Positions 46,113 to 55,173 of a DNA stretch of 64,000 nt are shown piece by piece; positions within the stretch are counted from its first letter, which is position 1; every line of letters begins with the position of its first letter. The notes beneath the pieces are model-generated. The model was not told where the DNA came from. It saw only the letters and a list, made by a program, of their open reading frames with translations, and made no database searches. The stretch comes from Leadbetterella lacunae (GTDB lineage Bacteria; Bacteroidota; Bacteroidia; Cytophagales; Spirosomataceae). The stretch is taken from contig NZ_JBHRYQ010000001.1 in assembly GCF_042649125.1 (NCBI RefSeq), positions 1,364,001 to 1,428,000 of the forward strand. The letters run 5' to 3'. Both the position numbers and the translations under genes were made by a program.

Positions 46113-46513
46113 TGGCAATAGTTGAATTTTCGAACAAATGTCGTGATTAAATTCTTTTTTCAATAATCCAAAATAGTATATAAATGGCACAATTCAACAA
46201 TTCCACAAATATTTGAGGAAATACGGCTACACAATTCCCCATTTTAATAAAAATGATAACATTTTGATAATTATCAATTAGAAGCAGTTTTTCAATTTTT
46301 ATAAAAAAAAGTACTTTTTAAATATTCTTTAAAACTAAATAAAGACCTAAGTTTTATTGTTGAAAAGGGGATTGAAATTATCTGTGATTTTAGTCCTAAA
46401 AGAGGAGATTTTGGAGAGAAAAACGCCTTAATTAACTCTTCTATTCATATTTTTTGCCTCTAAAAAAGGGAACAGGTTTTTATTTCATATTAAAAAAATA
46501 AACTTTTAATAAT
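46113..46513. other. Intergenic region between the receiver and GlgB-like genes
   Basis: About 400 bases, AT-rich, divergent upstream region. It contains CTACACAATTCCCCA at 46227-46241, sharing the 11-mer ACAATTCCCCA with 63027-63037, and the promoter-like element at 46469-46491. No gene is seen. Confidence 0.5.
46469..46491 (+). promoter_or_regulatory. GGAAC-type promoter element upstream of the GlgB-like gene
   Basis: GGAACA at 46469 and CATATT 17 nt further (46486), 45 nt before the ATG. The whole element closely resembles that of the YihY gene. Confidence 0.5.
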
Positions 46514-48295
46514 ATGAATAAAGAAGATTTCGAAAACGCACCGAACGGAGTTTCTAAAACTAAAACTTCAGAAATTATTTTTAAAGTTTGGGCTCCACAC
46601 GCAAAGTCAGTAAGACTAACCGGAACATTTAATAATTGGGACGAATCAAGTCTAAAACTTGAGGCAATTGATAACGGCCACTGGGCGATTTTGGTCAGTG
46701 ACATTAAAGATGGTGACGCGTATAAATATGTGATAGAAACCCAAAACGGAACGTTGCTAAAACGAAATGACCCCCACGCAAAAAAAGTAACCAATAGCAT
46801 AGGAAACAGTGTGGTTTACTTAGAAGATTTTGATTGGGACGGCACAGACCAATTTACATTAGAAAGCCATAACCAACTGGTTATTTATGAATTACACATT
46901 GGAACATTTAACAAAAAAGAAGGTCAGGAAGTAGGAGATTTTTATTCCGCCATAGAAAAGTTAGACTACCTCGTAGACTTAGGCATAAATACCATAGAGG
47001 TAATGCCGATATGTGAGTTTTCAGGTGACTTTTCGTGGGGATATAACCCTGCTCACCCCTATGCGGTAGAGAGCATTTACGGCGGCCCCGAAGGTTTTAA
47101 AATATTTGTAAAAGAAGCCCATAAACGTGGTTTAGGTGTAATTTTAGATGTGGTATATAATCATTTTGGACCAAGTGACATGGACCTTTGGCAGTTTGAT
47201 GGATGGAGCGAGCATGATAAAGGAGGCATTTATTTTTATAACGATTGGAAATCTAAAACCCCATGGGGAGACACTAGGCCTGACTATGGACGTGGCGAAG
47301 TGAGAAACTACATTTTTCAGAATGCCATGATGTGGTTGGAGGAGTATAAATGTGATGGATTAAGAATGGACATGATTCCATACATGAGAAATGTGAATGC
47401 TGACGAAAGTGCCGCTAATGATATAGAAGAAGGGAAAACGTTGATTCAGTGGATTAATAAAGAAATTCACTCAAAATATCCCAACAAAATATTAATAGCC
47501 GAAGACCTCCACATGATAAATGACATTACGGCCAAGGTAGAAAACGGTGGGCTGGGATACAGCAGCCAATGGTGTGCGGCATTTGTTCATCCGGTAAGAG
47601 AAGTAATAACGACGGTAGACGATGACTCCCGCGATCTGCTAAAAATAGAACATGCACTTACCAAAAAATATAATATTGATGCTTTCGAACGAATAGTATA
47701 TACGGAGTCACACGATGAAGTGGCAAACGGTAAGGCCAGAATTGTAGAGGAAATTGCGGTAGACGATGTTAATAATTATTTTTCAAAAAAAAGAGCACAA
47801 ATAGCCGCCGCTCTGATATTTACCGCTCCGGGCATACCCATGATTTTTCAAGGACAAGAATTACTCGAAGATGGATATTTTGATGACGGCGACCCTATTG
47901 ATTGGAAAAACCTGGATACTTATAAAAACTATGTGCATTTCTTTAAAGACCTAATAGCACTCCGAAGAAACTTAGAAGGCAACACCAAAGGATTGCAGTC
48001 GCAGCACATAGCAATTCAACATTTAGATAATAATTCCAAGATATTAGCCTTTCACAGGTTTGACAAGGGCGGCAGCCAAGACAGCGTATTTGTTCTTATA
48101 AATTTTGCCAATCGATATTTGGAAAATTATCAAGTAGAGTTTCCATCCGAAGGAAATTGGACCCTAAGACTAAACTCAGATACAACTTATTATGACCCTA
48201 AAAACAAAAACCGGGATATAAATTTGAGCATGGAAGGAAGTAAGGGACAATTAAACATCGCTGAATATCAAATATTAATATTCACTTTAGATTGA
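46514..48295 (+). CDS. GH13 alpha-glucan enzyme with CBM48, GlgB-like
   Basis: A 593-residue enzyme. An N-terminal CBM48 domain (FKVWAPHAKSVRLTGTFNNW, about 23-42) is followed by a GH13 barrel: DVVYNHFGPSD, the nucleophile aspartate in GLRMDMIPYM, the acid/base glutamate in LIAEDL and the third acid in ESHDEV; a C-terminal beta domain closes it. The length is shorter than E. coli GlgB but fits compact branching enzymes. It resembles 1,4-alpha-glucan branching enzymes and maltooligosyltrehalose trehalohydrolase; the second would give trehalose, a stress protectant. No glgA, treY or treS is present. Confidence 0.82.
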   Translation: MNKEDFENAPNGVSKTKTSEIIFKVWAPHAKSVRLTGTFNNWDESSLKLEAIDNGHWAILVSDIKDGDAYKYVIETQNGTLLKRNDPHAKKVTNSIGNSVVYLEDFDWDGTDQFTLESHNQLVIYELHIGTFNKKEGQEVGDFYSAIEKLDYLVDLGINTIEVMPICEFSGDFSWGYNPAHPYAVESIYGGPEGFKIFVKEAHKRGLGVILDVVYNHFGPSDMDLWQFDGWSEHDKGGIYFYNDWKSKTPWGDTRPDYGRGEVRNYIFQNAMMWLEEYKCDGLRMDMIPYMRNVNADESAANDIEEGKTLIQWINKEIHSKYPNKILIAEDLHMINDITAKVENGGLGYSSQWCAAFVHPVREVITTVDDDSRDLLKIEHALTKKYNIDAFERIVYTESHDEVANGKARIVEEIAVDDVNNYFSKKRAQIAAALIFTAPGIPMIFQGQELLEDGYFDDGDPIDWKNLDTYKNYVHFFKDLIALRRNLEGNTKGLQSQHIAIQHLDNNSKILAFHRFDKGGSQDSVFVLINFANRYLENYQVEFPSEGNWTLRLNSDTTYYDPKNKNRDINLSMEGSKGQLNIAEYQILIFTLD

Positions 48296-48336
48296 CATTT
48301 ACCCAAGTTTTAAAACTACAGAAACCTGGCTATCAA

Positions 48337-48367
48337 AGACCTACAGACACAGTAGGTCTTTTTTTTG
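48337..48367 (+). terminator. Intrinsic terminator of the GlgB-like gene
   Basis: AGACCTAC (48337-48344) pairs with GTAGGTCT (48352-48359) and is followed by a run of eight T. Confidence 0.85.
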
Positions 48368-48445
48368 GTACAAATCTCCACAACTTTTATACGATTTGAG
48401 GATATTTTTCCCCACAATAAGGATTTGAACAATCTTTTGATTAGC

Positions 48446-48468
48446 GGAATAACTTTTTTATTGTATTA
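48446..48468 (+). promoter_or_regulatory. GGAAT-type promoter element upstream of the 62-residue membrane protein
   Basis: GGAATA at 48446 and GTATTA 17 nt further (48463), 42 nt before the ATG. Part of the recurrent element of this island. Confidence 0.5.
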
Positions 48469-48487
48469 AGTATTAAACATTAAAATT

Positions 48488-48676
48488 ATGACGATTTCAG
48501 TAATGCTAATTGGTTTATTAATAATTGCTTTTTTTACTATTTACTTAGTAATAGAGTTTGTATTTGTTAGTCCGAATTCATTGAATTCAAAGAGTCAAAA
48601 CAAATACCAAAACGATGGAGAATTAAGAAAGAAATTTAGCGAACTAAAACGTAAAAGTTCGTTGATAAAAATATAA
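48488..48676 (+). CDS. Small single-pass membrane protein
   Basis: A 62-residue protein with one membrane helix (about residues 3-29, VMLIGLLIIAFFTIYLVIEF) and a polar, basic cytoplasmic or periplasmic tail (KKFSELKRKSSLIKI). No family is recognised. It has its own promoter-like element and a hairpin terminator (CAGCA/TGCTG, 48717-48731, followed by nine T), so it is a single-gene unit. That arrangement and the shared promoter motif argue that it is a real, regulated gene. Confidence 0.7.
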   Translation: MTISVMLIGLLIIAFFTIYLVIEFVFVSPNSLNSKSQNKYQNDGELRKKFSELKRKSSLIKI

Positions 48677-48707
48677 TATAGTTTAGGTTAGTTAAAGTTT
48701 AAAGATC

Positions 48708-48740
48708 GAAAAAAAGCAGCATTATGTGCTGTTTTTTTTT
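48708..48740 (+). terminator. Terminator of the 62-residue membrane protein gene
   Basis: An A-run, CAGCA-TTATG-TGCTG (48717-48731) and a run of T form a classic, short-stemmed bidirectional-looking terminator. Confidence 0.75.
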
Positions 48741-48865
48741 GTCCAAAAAATGGAGTCCATAAATAAACACAAACTTAAAAAAGTGTAGAAAATAGTATAC
48801 AAATAACCTCAAAAAATATCCCAAAAGCTGGGTAACAAATACCCCAAAACCGTATAAAACCCCAT

Positions 48866-48886
48866 GGAACACCAATTTAAGTATAA
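48866..48886 (+). promoter_or_regulatory. GGAAC-type promoter element upstream of the OmpA lipoprotein gene
   Basis: GGAACA at 48866 and GTATAA 15 nt further (48881), 52 nt before the ATG. The weakest spacing fit of the set. Confidence 0.4.
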
Positions 48887-48917
48887 CAGTATATTTTAAA
48901 ATCAAAACAATACTATA

Positions 48918-49553
48918 ATGAAAAAACTAAGCTATTTATTAATGTTTACTGCAATGGGATTCACTTTTGCATCATGTAAAACATCAAACTCAACTCCGAA
49001 AATCGCAAACTCGATTCCATCAGTTGATGTGGCTACTGTAAAAAACTATCCGTTGGCTGACACCGTTCTGAAATATTCGATGAAAGGAATTACCCATTTA
49101 AACCTTACCGAAAAAATGGGCGAACTGGGCAACGAAATCGCATCAAACATAGGGGGTAGTGCGAGCGTATTTCAATTGGGCGAAGGCGTAGTGGTATCGC
49201 TTGATAGAGGAAATGTTTTTGAAATAGGAAAGGCAGATTTAAACTCAAATACCAAGGCTATATTGGGTGGTTTGGCTTATAATTTAATGCAAAACCCAGA
49301 TAACTACGTAGTAGTATTCGGAAGAACGGATAACTCGGGTTCTAAAGGATTAAACGAAAAATTAGGATATCTAAGAGGTGCAACGGTGGCCAATCATATG
49401 GCGGGATCGGGAATACCTCAAGACAGATTTTTCATACAAACTCTAGGAGAAACCTACCCAGATTTCTTTAACAATAGCAAAATGGGAAGAAACAAAAACA
49501 GAAGAGTTGATATCTTGATTATCCCCTCTAACGAACTGAGAACAAGCTTATAA
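48918..49553 (+). CDS. OmpA-family lipoprotein
   Basis: A 211-residue lipoprotein (lipobox FASC, Cys20) with an N-terminal unknown part and a C-terminal OmpA-like domain: VVVFGRTDNSGSKGLNEKLGYLRG (about 134-157) and GRNKNRRVDILII near the end, the peptidoglycan-contacting motifs. It would anchor the outer membrane to the wall. Similar proteins are often induced by stationary phase or osmotic stress; here the shared promoter element points the same way (inference). A strong terminator follows at 49569-49602. Confidence 0.85.
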   Translation: MKKLSYLLMFTAMGFTFASCKTSNSTPKIANSIPSVDVATVKNYPLADTVLKYSMKGITHLNLTEKMGELGNEIASNIGGSASVFQLGEGVVVSLDRGNVFEIGKADLNSNTKAILGGLAYNLMQNPDNYVVVFGRTDNSGSKGLNEKLGYLRGATVANHMAGSGIPQDRFFIQTLGETYPDFFNNSKMGRNKNRRVDILIIPSNELRTSL

Positions 49554-49568
49554 TTCATCAACAATACG

Positions 49569-49602
49569 ATAACTGGTTGCCTCGGCGACCAGTTATTTTT
49601 TT
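49569..49602 (+). terminator. Intrinsic terminator of the OmpA lipoprotein gene
   Basis: ATAACTGGT (49569-49577) pairs with ACCAGTTAT (49588-49596), extended inward by TGCC/GGCG, followed by a run of seven T. Confidence 0.88.
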
Positions 49603-49731
49603 GACCAAAATTTAGTAATTCAATCGGTATTTTATATTTAACTAACTACAAATAAATACTTTATACTTACCCCACCGTGACTTTTTTTATAAAGTAATAA
49701 TTGAACAATCATAGATTAAAACAACAGAACA

Positions 49732-50232
49732 ATGAGCACAGAAAATTTAAAACAAACAGAAGCAATCCTAAAATTAAAAGAACTTGCAGAAGATATCAAA
49801 TTTGCATTGATGGCCACAGACCTACAAGCTAAGCCTGCACATGTGATACCCATGACCACCAAAGAAGTAGACGAGGATGGGAACATCTGGTTTTTGAGCG
49901 ATAAAAACAGTACACATAATCAAAATATATTGACTGAAGGTTTTGCCCATTTGTTTTATTCCAAAGGTACTTCAATGGAGTTTCTTTCGGTATATGGACA
50001 GGCGAGCATCGTAACTGAACCTGCAATAATAGAAAAACTATACAACAAAGCTGACGATGTCTGGTTTGAGGGAGTTAATGACCCAAACATATCGGCAATA
50101 AAGATTTCGCCACTTCAGTCCCATTATTGGGATACCAAAAATGGCATAATTACTACTTTATTTAATTTAGGCTTAAATATTATTACCGGAGAAAAAAGAG
50201 ACCTGGGTGCTCAAGGAGAATTGCATATTTAA
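49732..50232 (+). CDS. Pyridoxamine 5'-phosphate oxidase-like protein, general stress protein 26 type
   Basis: A 166-residue split-barrel flavin-binding-fold protein. The pattern LKELAEDIKFALMATDLQ, HVIPMTTKEVDEDGNIWFLSDKNSTHNQNI and VSVYG-like strand (LSVYGQASIV) are typical of the GSP26 group (YdaG in B. subtilis), which is induced by general stress and binds FMN or F420-like cofactors in some members. The enzymatic reaction is unknown. It is monocistronic between terminators. I do not see the GGAAY element upstream; only TTGAACAATC at 49700, which is closer to the start than in other cases. Confidence 0.85.
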   Translation: MSTENLKQTEAILKLKELAEDIKFALMATDLQAKPAHVIPMTTKEVDEDGNIWFLSDKNSTHNQNILTEGFAHLFYSKGTSMEFLSVYGQASIVTEPAIIEKLYNKADDVWFEGVNDPNISAIKISPLQSHYWDTKNGIITTLFNLGLNIITGEKRDLGAQGELHI

Positions 50233-50260
50233 TACAATCTGAAACCGTAATAAAACCTAA

Positions 50261-50302
50261 AGAGGGTAAATATCAGCTAGATAACTACCCTCTTTTTTTT
50301 TA
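50261..50302 (+). terminator. Intrinsic terminator of the PNPOx-like gene
   Basis: AGAGGGTA (50261-50268) pairs with TACCCTCT (50286-50293) around a 17-nt loop and is followed by a T-run. Confidence 0.8.
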
Positions 50303-50347
50303 CCAAAAAATAAAAAAATCAAGTTGAATATTTCTAGATAATAGCCT

Positions 50348-51307
50348 TTAAATTTCAAATGTAACCACCAAAGGCAAATGATCGCTGCCGATGTTTTCTA
50401 AGAGATTCATCTCTACTAACTTAAGATTAGGCGAACAAAAAACTTGGTCAATGGGGATTTTGAAAGGCGAAGAAGCGGGAAATGTTGAAAAGAATCCTCG
50501 GCCTACACGTGGGTCTTTCATGTTTGTGAGTTTTTTGAATATTCGAGACGATTTACTCCACGCCACGTCGTTAAGGTCGCCTACTAAAAGGCAGTTTTGA
50601 TCTGCAAAATTTTTAACTATTTTTCTTGCAGTTCGTATCAACTCTTTGTCTTTGTTGGTGGCGTATTCGGCCTCACCAGGCACTGGAGGCTTAGGATGAA
50701 GCCCAAAAACTCGTAATGGGTTTCCATGAATATTCAAAAGCACCTCAGCAGAAGGAATGTTTTTACTCACAAAATAATTTATTTGAGATTCTTCAAAAGG
50801 CAATTTACTCATCATCAAAAGTCCATAGGTATCTTCTCGTATGGCTTTTACTTGATATTGATAGGTATTTTCTAACACAGACATGGCCTTCTCCCATTTT
50901 GAACATGTTTCTAGCAGAAGTACCAAATCAGGCTTGTGCTTAATAATGGCATTTATAGCATCAGCATAACGCTCATTATACTGGTAGACATTAAAAATGA
51001 AGATTTTAAGGTTACGCTCATCTTCTGCTTGCCTTTTAGATTTAGAAACCGATTTAGGCCAAAAAATAGTAAATGGCATAAACACTATAAAACTATAAAT
51101 TGCTCCGCAAATAAGCAAAGACATTAAACCATAATCTGGTATACTAAGGTCTGAAAAAACAAATATTAAAACTGAAAACAAAACTGCAAAAAACGCATAA
51201 AACGTCTTGAAATAGTCTTGGCCTCTAATGAGCCAATAGTCATTATCTGTTTCGGGAACCAAGATACCTGCCAAAATCAAAACCGACAGAATATAAATCG
51301 CAATCAT
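50348..51307 (-). CDS. Membrane-anchored endonuclease/exonuclease/phosphatase-family protein
   Basis: A 319-residue protein with three N-terminal membrane helices (about 2-18, 36-52 and 58-80) and a C-terminal EEP domain of the DNase I-like fold: IFIFNVYQYNERY, PDLVLLLET, VFGLHPKPP, LLVGDLNDVAWS and the C-terminal GSDHLPL with the catalytic His. The substrate may be a phosphodiester in nucleic acid, lipid or sugar; it cannot be told here. It is the last gene of the operon that starts with the receiver at 55024. Confidence 0.85.
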   Translation of the reverse strand: MIAIYILSVLILAGILVPETDNDYWLIRGQDYFKTFYAFFAVLFSVLIFVFSDLSIPDYGLMSLLICGAIYSFIVFMPFTIFWPKSVSKSKRQAEDERNLKIFIFNVYQYNERYADAINAIIKHKPDLVLLLETCSKWEKAMSVLENTYQYQVKAIREDTYGLLMMSKLPFEESQINYFVSKNIPSAEVLLNIHGNPLRVFGLHPKPPVPGEAEYATNKDKELIRTARKIVKNFADQNCLLVGDLNDVAWSKSSRIFKKLTNMKDPRVGRGFFSTFPASSPFKIPIDQVFCSPNLKLVEMNLLENIGSDHLPLVVTFEI

Positions 51308-51369
51308 ACTATTTTAGGGTTTGATATGCACTCACAATCAATTAGTTAAATATATTTAAGCCTTAAAAC

Positions 51370-52422
51370 TTATTCTAATTCGGTAAAGAAGGTTTTAGCT
51401 TCTACTTTTTTTAGAAAAGCTTTACGGTAAGCGTTGCTTAGTGAACTAAAAAATATAGGCCAAAACGAAGTCTGCACTTTGTCTATGTTTCCTTTTATCG
51501 GAATTCTGCTTGCTACCTGATTCTTTTTAAAGTTCGTCAACGCTATCTTGCCTAATTCTACGCCCAGTTCCTTAACATATCGCTTAGGTGAGCGTTTTTC
51601 GTCTTCCTTAAATTTAAAAACTTTTACGCCATTTCCTATGGGTTTGAAGTACCCCAAAATCTGCTGGTCTTTAATAGCAAGCTCACTCACTAAAGATATT
51701 TTCCCTTTTTCGAAGTTTATGTCTCCGTAATATTCCGCCATCGGATTTAGCTTTACAGCCTCCATGTCCAATATTTTCAGGTCATATTCTAAATCAGGTA
51801 TTTCCTTTAAAAGCTGCATATTGGCATTTAAAACCATGTTTCCGCCTAGCCCTTCAAGATCGGCCGTGGCCCTTACAGGGGAGGGTAGTTTTACGTTTTT
51901 GTCTATTACATTTCTGATATTTTCTATGGTTGCATTAAAATTGGTGAATTTCACGTCAGTGCTAGGTTCCGAAATACCATTTATGAGGTTAACAGTTCCT
52001 TTTGCTACCTCAAAACGGTTGATTTTTATTGGGAGCAATTCCTTGATCAAATTCGTCCAATCTTCCTCGGTGCCGTCTTGAGTTTTCGTGTCAGAATTAG
52101 CAAAAGCAAAGTTCACAATCGGGTTTAAACATATAACCTCCCCTACTATGGAGCCTTTAAAAACTGATTTCCATTGGATAGAGAGGTCGGTCTTTTTGAT
52201 GGAAATAAACGGCAGTTTCTTTTCCCCGTTTATTTTAAAAATATTTAGATCCTTGATCACATAGGCACCTCTATACAATGCCAGGTCGATATCGTTCACA
52301 TGGCCGGTGTATGACTCCATGTTTTGCAGCGTTTTATTCACATAAACTTTTACTACATACGGCAACGCGATTCTAAGCCCTACCAAAAGCACAATTATGG
52401 ATATAGCTATTTTCTTTTTCAT
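51370..52422 (-). CDS. AsmA/DUF748-like membrane-anchored protein
   Basis: A 350-residue protein with one N-terminal helix (about 4-21) and a long beta-strand-rich periplasmic part of the AsmA/DUF748 type (YTGHVNDIDLALYRGAYVIKDLNI; later NLINGISEPSTDVKFTNF). Members help move or place lipids between membranes. It overlaps the upstream LEA14-like gene by 4 nt, and the EEP gene follows after 62 nt. The exact substrate is unknown. Confidence 0.75.
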   Translation of the reverse strand: MKKKIAISIIVLLVGLRIALPYVVKVYVNKTLQNMESYTGHVNDIDLALYRGAYVIKDLNIFKINGEKKLPFISIKKTDLSIQWKSVFKGSIVGEVICLNPIVNFAFANSDTKTQDGTEEDWTNLIKELLPIKINRFEVAKGTVNLINGISEPSTDVKFTNFNATIENIRNVIDKNVKLPSPVRATADLEGLGGNMVLNANMQLLKEIPDLEYDLKILDMEAVKLNPMAEYYGDINFEKGKISLVSELAIKDQQILGYFKPIGNGVKVFKFKEDEKRSPKRYVKELGVELGKIALTNFKKNQVASRIPIKGNIDKVQTSFWPIFFSSLSNAYRKAFLKKVEAKTFFTELE

Positions 52423-53297
52423 TTTCTTTTCATTATTTCATTTACATTGCCAGAAATATTCGTTTCAAAATGGCAGCCATCTATCATTGGATTTTCGGTT
52501 AAAATAATTGCTTTGAGGTTTATAAAAAGCATGGTATTTTTCTTATTGCCAACAAAAGCAGGCAGTTTCAAAATGGCTTTCTTAACATCTACGTGCATGG
52601 GAACAGGGTAAACCCTCGCAGATTTTTGATTTATTACAATAGTTTCTGAAATAAGCCCCGTTACCACATTTTGCGTGTCGTCTACTTTAATATTAAACTT
52701 CGGATGCTTGATTTTAATGGCATTTGTATTAAAATTTGTAATTTTTAAATACGCAATAAAATTTGTATTCTTATTGCCTTTTACACGTTCCAAACGCTCA
52801 AATTCAACTTTCGGAAACTTAAAAGTAGGGAGTTTTTCGGTGTGCGAAAACTCTAGCGATTTTGGTAAATACCATGCAGGCTTATTATATATGATAGTCT
52901 CAAAAACGTACTCAGTCTCTTCGCTTGTTGTTAAATTTACATTTTTAGACTTTTCTTTGATGGCCGGTACATTAAGCTTAATCGGAAGTTTTATTTTACT
53001 ACTTGATTTAGCATTTAGACTAAATGGAGCCTTATCGATGGTTTGCAGCAAAATTGTATCTTCTGTACCTATTTTAAGGGAAATTCCGTTAAAAGACATT
53101 CCGAAAGGTAGCCTGTTTTCAACCGTAACCTCAACGTTCATTTTTACGGTTTTGAGGTTTACTTGGTTATACTGCAAAATATTCACCCCCACTTTTGGGT
53201 AAAAACGAGCGAGTAAAACGCTATTATTAAAGAACAAAATTGTGGTCAAAAGTGCAAAAAGTACACCTCCAATAATCCAAGGTTTTTTATTTTTCAT
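52419..53297 (-). CDS. LEA14-like (water-stress/hypersensitive-response domain) protein
   Basis: A 292-residue protein with an N-terminal membrane helix (about 8-25) and two beta-sandwich repeats (about 42-130 and 160-285) of the LEA_2/WHy type: QVNLKTVKMNVEVTVENRLPF and FIAYLKITNFNTNAIKIKHP have the characteristic V.N...l pattern. LEA_2 domains are linked to desiccation and osmotic stress in plants and bacteria. It lies between a small membrane protein and an AsmA-like protein with which it overlaps by 4 nt, suggesting a common envelope-protection function (inference). Confidence 0.75.
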   Translation of the reverse strand: MKNKKPWIIGGVLFALLTTILFFNNSVLLARFYPKVGVNILQYNQVNLKTVKMNVEVTVENRLPFGMSFNGISLKIGTEDTILLQTIDKAPFSLNAKSSSKIKLPIKLNVPAIKEKSKNVNLTTSEETEYVFETIIYNKPAWYLPKSLEFSHTEKLPTFKFPKVEFERLERVKGNKNTNFIAYLKITNFNTNAIKIKHPKFNIKVDDTQNVVTGLISETIVINQKSARVYPVPMHVDVKKAILKLPAFVGNKKNTMLFINLKAIILTENPMIDGCHFETNISGNVNEIMKRK

Positions 53298-53352
53298 GGT
53301 CTGCTATTATTATTCTTATTGAGAAATCTCTGATAGCAGTTTCTCAAAATAT

Positions 53353-53556
53353 TTATTTGAGTGTATCTTTTCCTGGTTCTATATAAAGTGAGTCACTTTT
53401 GTCGCTTTCTACTACCGAGTCTGAACTTCTGACATCTCCAAATGAGATCCAACCCGACACAAATGCGATAACCATTAATACAAGCCCGATTCCGATCGTA
53501 TACATAAATATTCTCTTTAAGGGCATTAGTTGTTTTTCATTATTCTTGTCATTCAT
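53353..53556 (-). CDS. Small membrane protein in the stress operon
   Basis: A 67-residue protein with one membrane helix (about 15-36, FMYTIGIGLVLMVIAFVSGWI) and an acidic, serine-rich tail (SDSVVESDKSDSLYIEPGKD). No family is recognised. It overlaps the AI-2E gene by 4 nt and precedes the LEA14-like gene by 55 nt, so it is co-transcribed with them. Confidence 0.72.
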   Translation of the reverse strand: MNDKNNEKQLMPLKRIFMYTIGIGLVLMVIAFVSGWISFGDVRSSDSVVESDKSDSLYIEPGKDTLK

Positions 53557-54662
53557 GATATACTTAGTTTTAGTTTTTCAATAATTGATTTAGACTTACT
53601 TTTCTTTTTGTTTTTCTCAGGGAACTCGCCTATCAAGTAGGCATAATGCTGCAGTTTGGGTATATTTTTACATATTTCTTTTAAAACAGCCGCAATAGGA
53701 ATAGCCACCACCAAGCCCACAATCCCCCATATTTTTCCGGCCAAAAGCAAAAACACCAGAACTATAAATGAGTTAATTTTTATTTCATCGCCCACTATTT
53801 TGGGCGTAATAATATTTCCTTCTAAAAACTGTACAAATGACATCCAGCCGATAACACCCACAGCATACCAAGCACTGTCCTTGGTGATTAACGCTATAAA
53901 AGCCGGCAGCAGCGAGCCCACCAACACGCCTACATAAGGCACAATGTTAAGCAGAGAAGCCAATGCACTATAAAAAATGGCGTTTTCTATACCCAAAGCC
54001 AATAAACCGATAGAATTTAAAATGGTAAGTATGAGTATTACCTTAAAAAATCCGACAAAATAGGACTGCAAAGATTTTCTGCAAGCTGATATTATTTCTT
54101 TGATTTCAAATTTGTCATTGGGATCCACAATTTTGCTGACCGCATTAAAAAAGAAATCGGGATGCATCAAAAAGAAAAACATGTAAATCGGTAGTAAAGT
54201 AAGACTTATAAAGAAATCTACCGAGGTGTTTAGTGTGCCCATGAGTTTTTCGAGGCCCGAACTCATGTAGCCTTCTAGATTAAGGTTGCCTTTTATCATC
54301 CCTAAAAGCTTTTCTCCATTTCTGGTTTGCTTTATCGAAGCAAACATAGATTCTTTATAATCTGTAAACTTTTGCATGATTTGAGTTTGCTTATCTGCCA
54401 AATCACCAAATTCTAATAAAATAACGTATACAAAAGTCCCAAAAACAGCAATAATGGTAACGATAGATATAAAAACTGAAAGCGTCTGTGGTACTTTTTT
54501 CTTAATCAAAAAATCCACGATTGGCCTCACAATAACCGCCAAAAGAATGGAAATAAAAATGGGTGCTAGTATGGATTTTAGGTAAATCATACTGAAAATA
54601 GATACAATACCAAAAATGATGAATTCAGGTAAGCGGTTGGTTTTTATTGATGTATCTTTCAT
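53553..54662 (-). CDS. AI-2E-family transporter (YdiK/PerM/TqsA-type)
   Basis: A 369-residue membrane protein with about seven helices: a pair near the N-terminus (about 14-50), one at 60-85, a soluble segment, then helices at 150-170, 205-275 and 290-330. The segment YSALASLLNIVPYVGVLVGSLLPAFIALIT and QFLEGNIITPKIVGDEIKINSF are the family hallmarks (the P-x-[IV]-G-D-x-[IV] motif). Members export signals, Na+/H+ or other solutes; the autoinducer-2 link holds for few. It starts 11 nt after the receiver stop. Confidence 0.9.
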   Translation of the reverse strand: MKDTSIKTNRLPEFIIFGIVSIFSMIYLKSILAPIFISILLAVIVRPIVDFLIKKKVPQTLSVFISIVTIIAVFGTFVYVILLEFGDLADKQTQIMQKFTDYKESMFASIKQTRNGEKLLGMIKGNLNLEGYMSSGLEKLMGTLNTSVDFFISLTLLPIYMFFFLMHPDFFFNAVSKIVDPNDKFEIKEIISACRKSLQSYFVGFFKVILILTILNSIGLLALGIENAIFYSALASLLNIVPYVGVLVGSLLPAFIALITKDSAWYAVGVIGWMSFVQFLEGNIITPKIVGDEIKINSFIVLVFLLLAGKIWGIVGLVVAIPIAAVLKEICKNIPKLQHYAYLIGEFPEKNKKKSKSKSIIEKLKLSIS

Positions 54663-54673
54663 TATTAAAGGTG

Positions 54674-55024
54674 TTATTTTTGACCAAAATTCAAAATCTG
54701 ATTTATTTCATTTAATCTAAATGGTTTTTTCAGGAAATAATCGACGCCGTTTTCTATGGCGGTGTTTTTAACGGATGTCATGGCCGAGAGCATGATAATA
54801 AACGTATTGGGCGACTGAGACTTAATTTTTTTTATGCTCGAAACCCCCAACCCATCTGGTAAGTTGTTGTCTAAAATCAAATAATCGGGCGACGTTTTTC
54901 CGAGATTTTGTAGGCCATCTTTGAGAGAACACGCATAGTTCACCTCAAAATTATTCTTCTGGAGATACGCCTTCAGCATCATACAAATGTCAATCTCGTC
55001 GTCTATTATTAGTACCTTTTTCAT
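54674..55024 (-). CDS. Stand-alone response-regulator receiver protein heading the stress operon
   Basis: A 116-residue receiver domain. IIDDEIDIC forms the acidic pocket, Asp52 in LILDNNLPDG is the phosphoacceptor, followed by MLSAMTS and YFLKKPF with the conserved lysine. It has no output domain, so it must act through another protein. It is the first gene of a minus-strand operon (receiver, AI-2E, small membrane protein, LEA14-like, AsmA-like, EEP). It lies 149 nt downstream of the sigma-factor gene; the gap holds one AGTGTAGAA (55148-55156). Confidence 0.88.
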   Translation of the reverse strand: MKKVLIIDDEIDICMMLKAYLQKNNFEVNYACSLKDGLQNLGKTSPDYLILDNNLPDGLGVSSIKKIKSQSPNTFIIMLSAMTSVKNTAIENGVDYFLKKPFRLNEINQILNFGQK

Positions 55025-55173
55025 TTCATCATTGTCTTAGGGTCACAGGGCATAGTTTTTAATAAAAAAATCATGCCCCGTTTTGTAAATTGGTAATTCA
55101 AGAATAAAACTACTGAATTCTCTAATTTTTGCGGATTATTTAGAAAAAGTGTAGAAAAATCTCCACAAAACCT

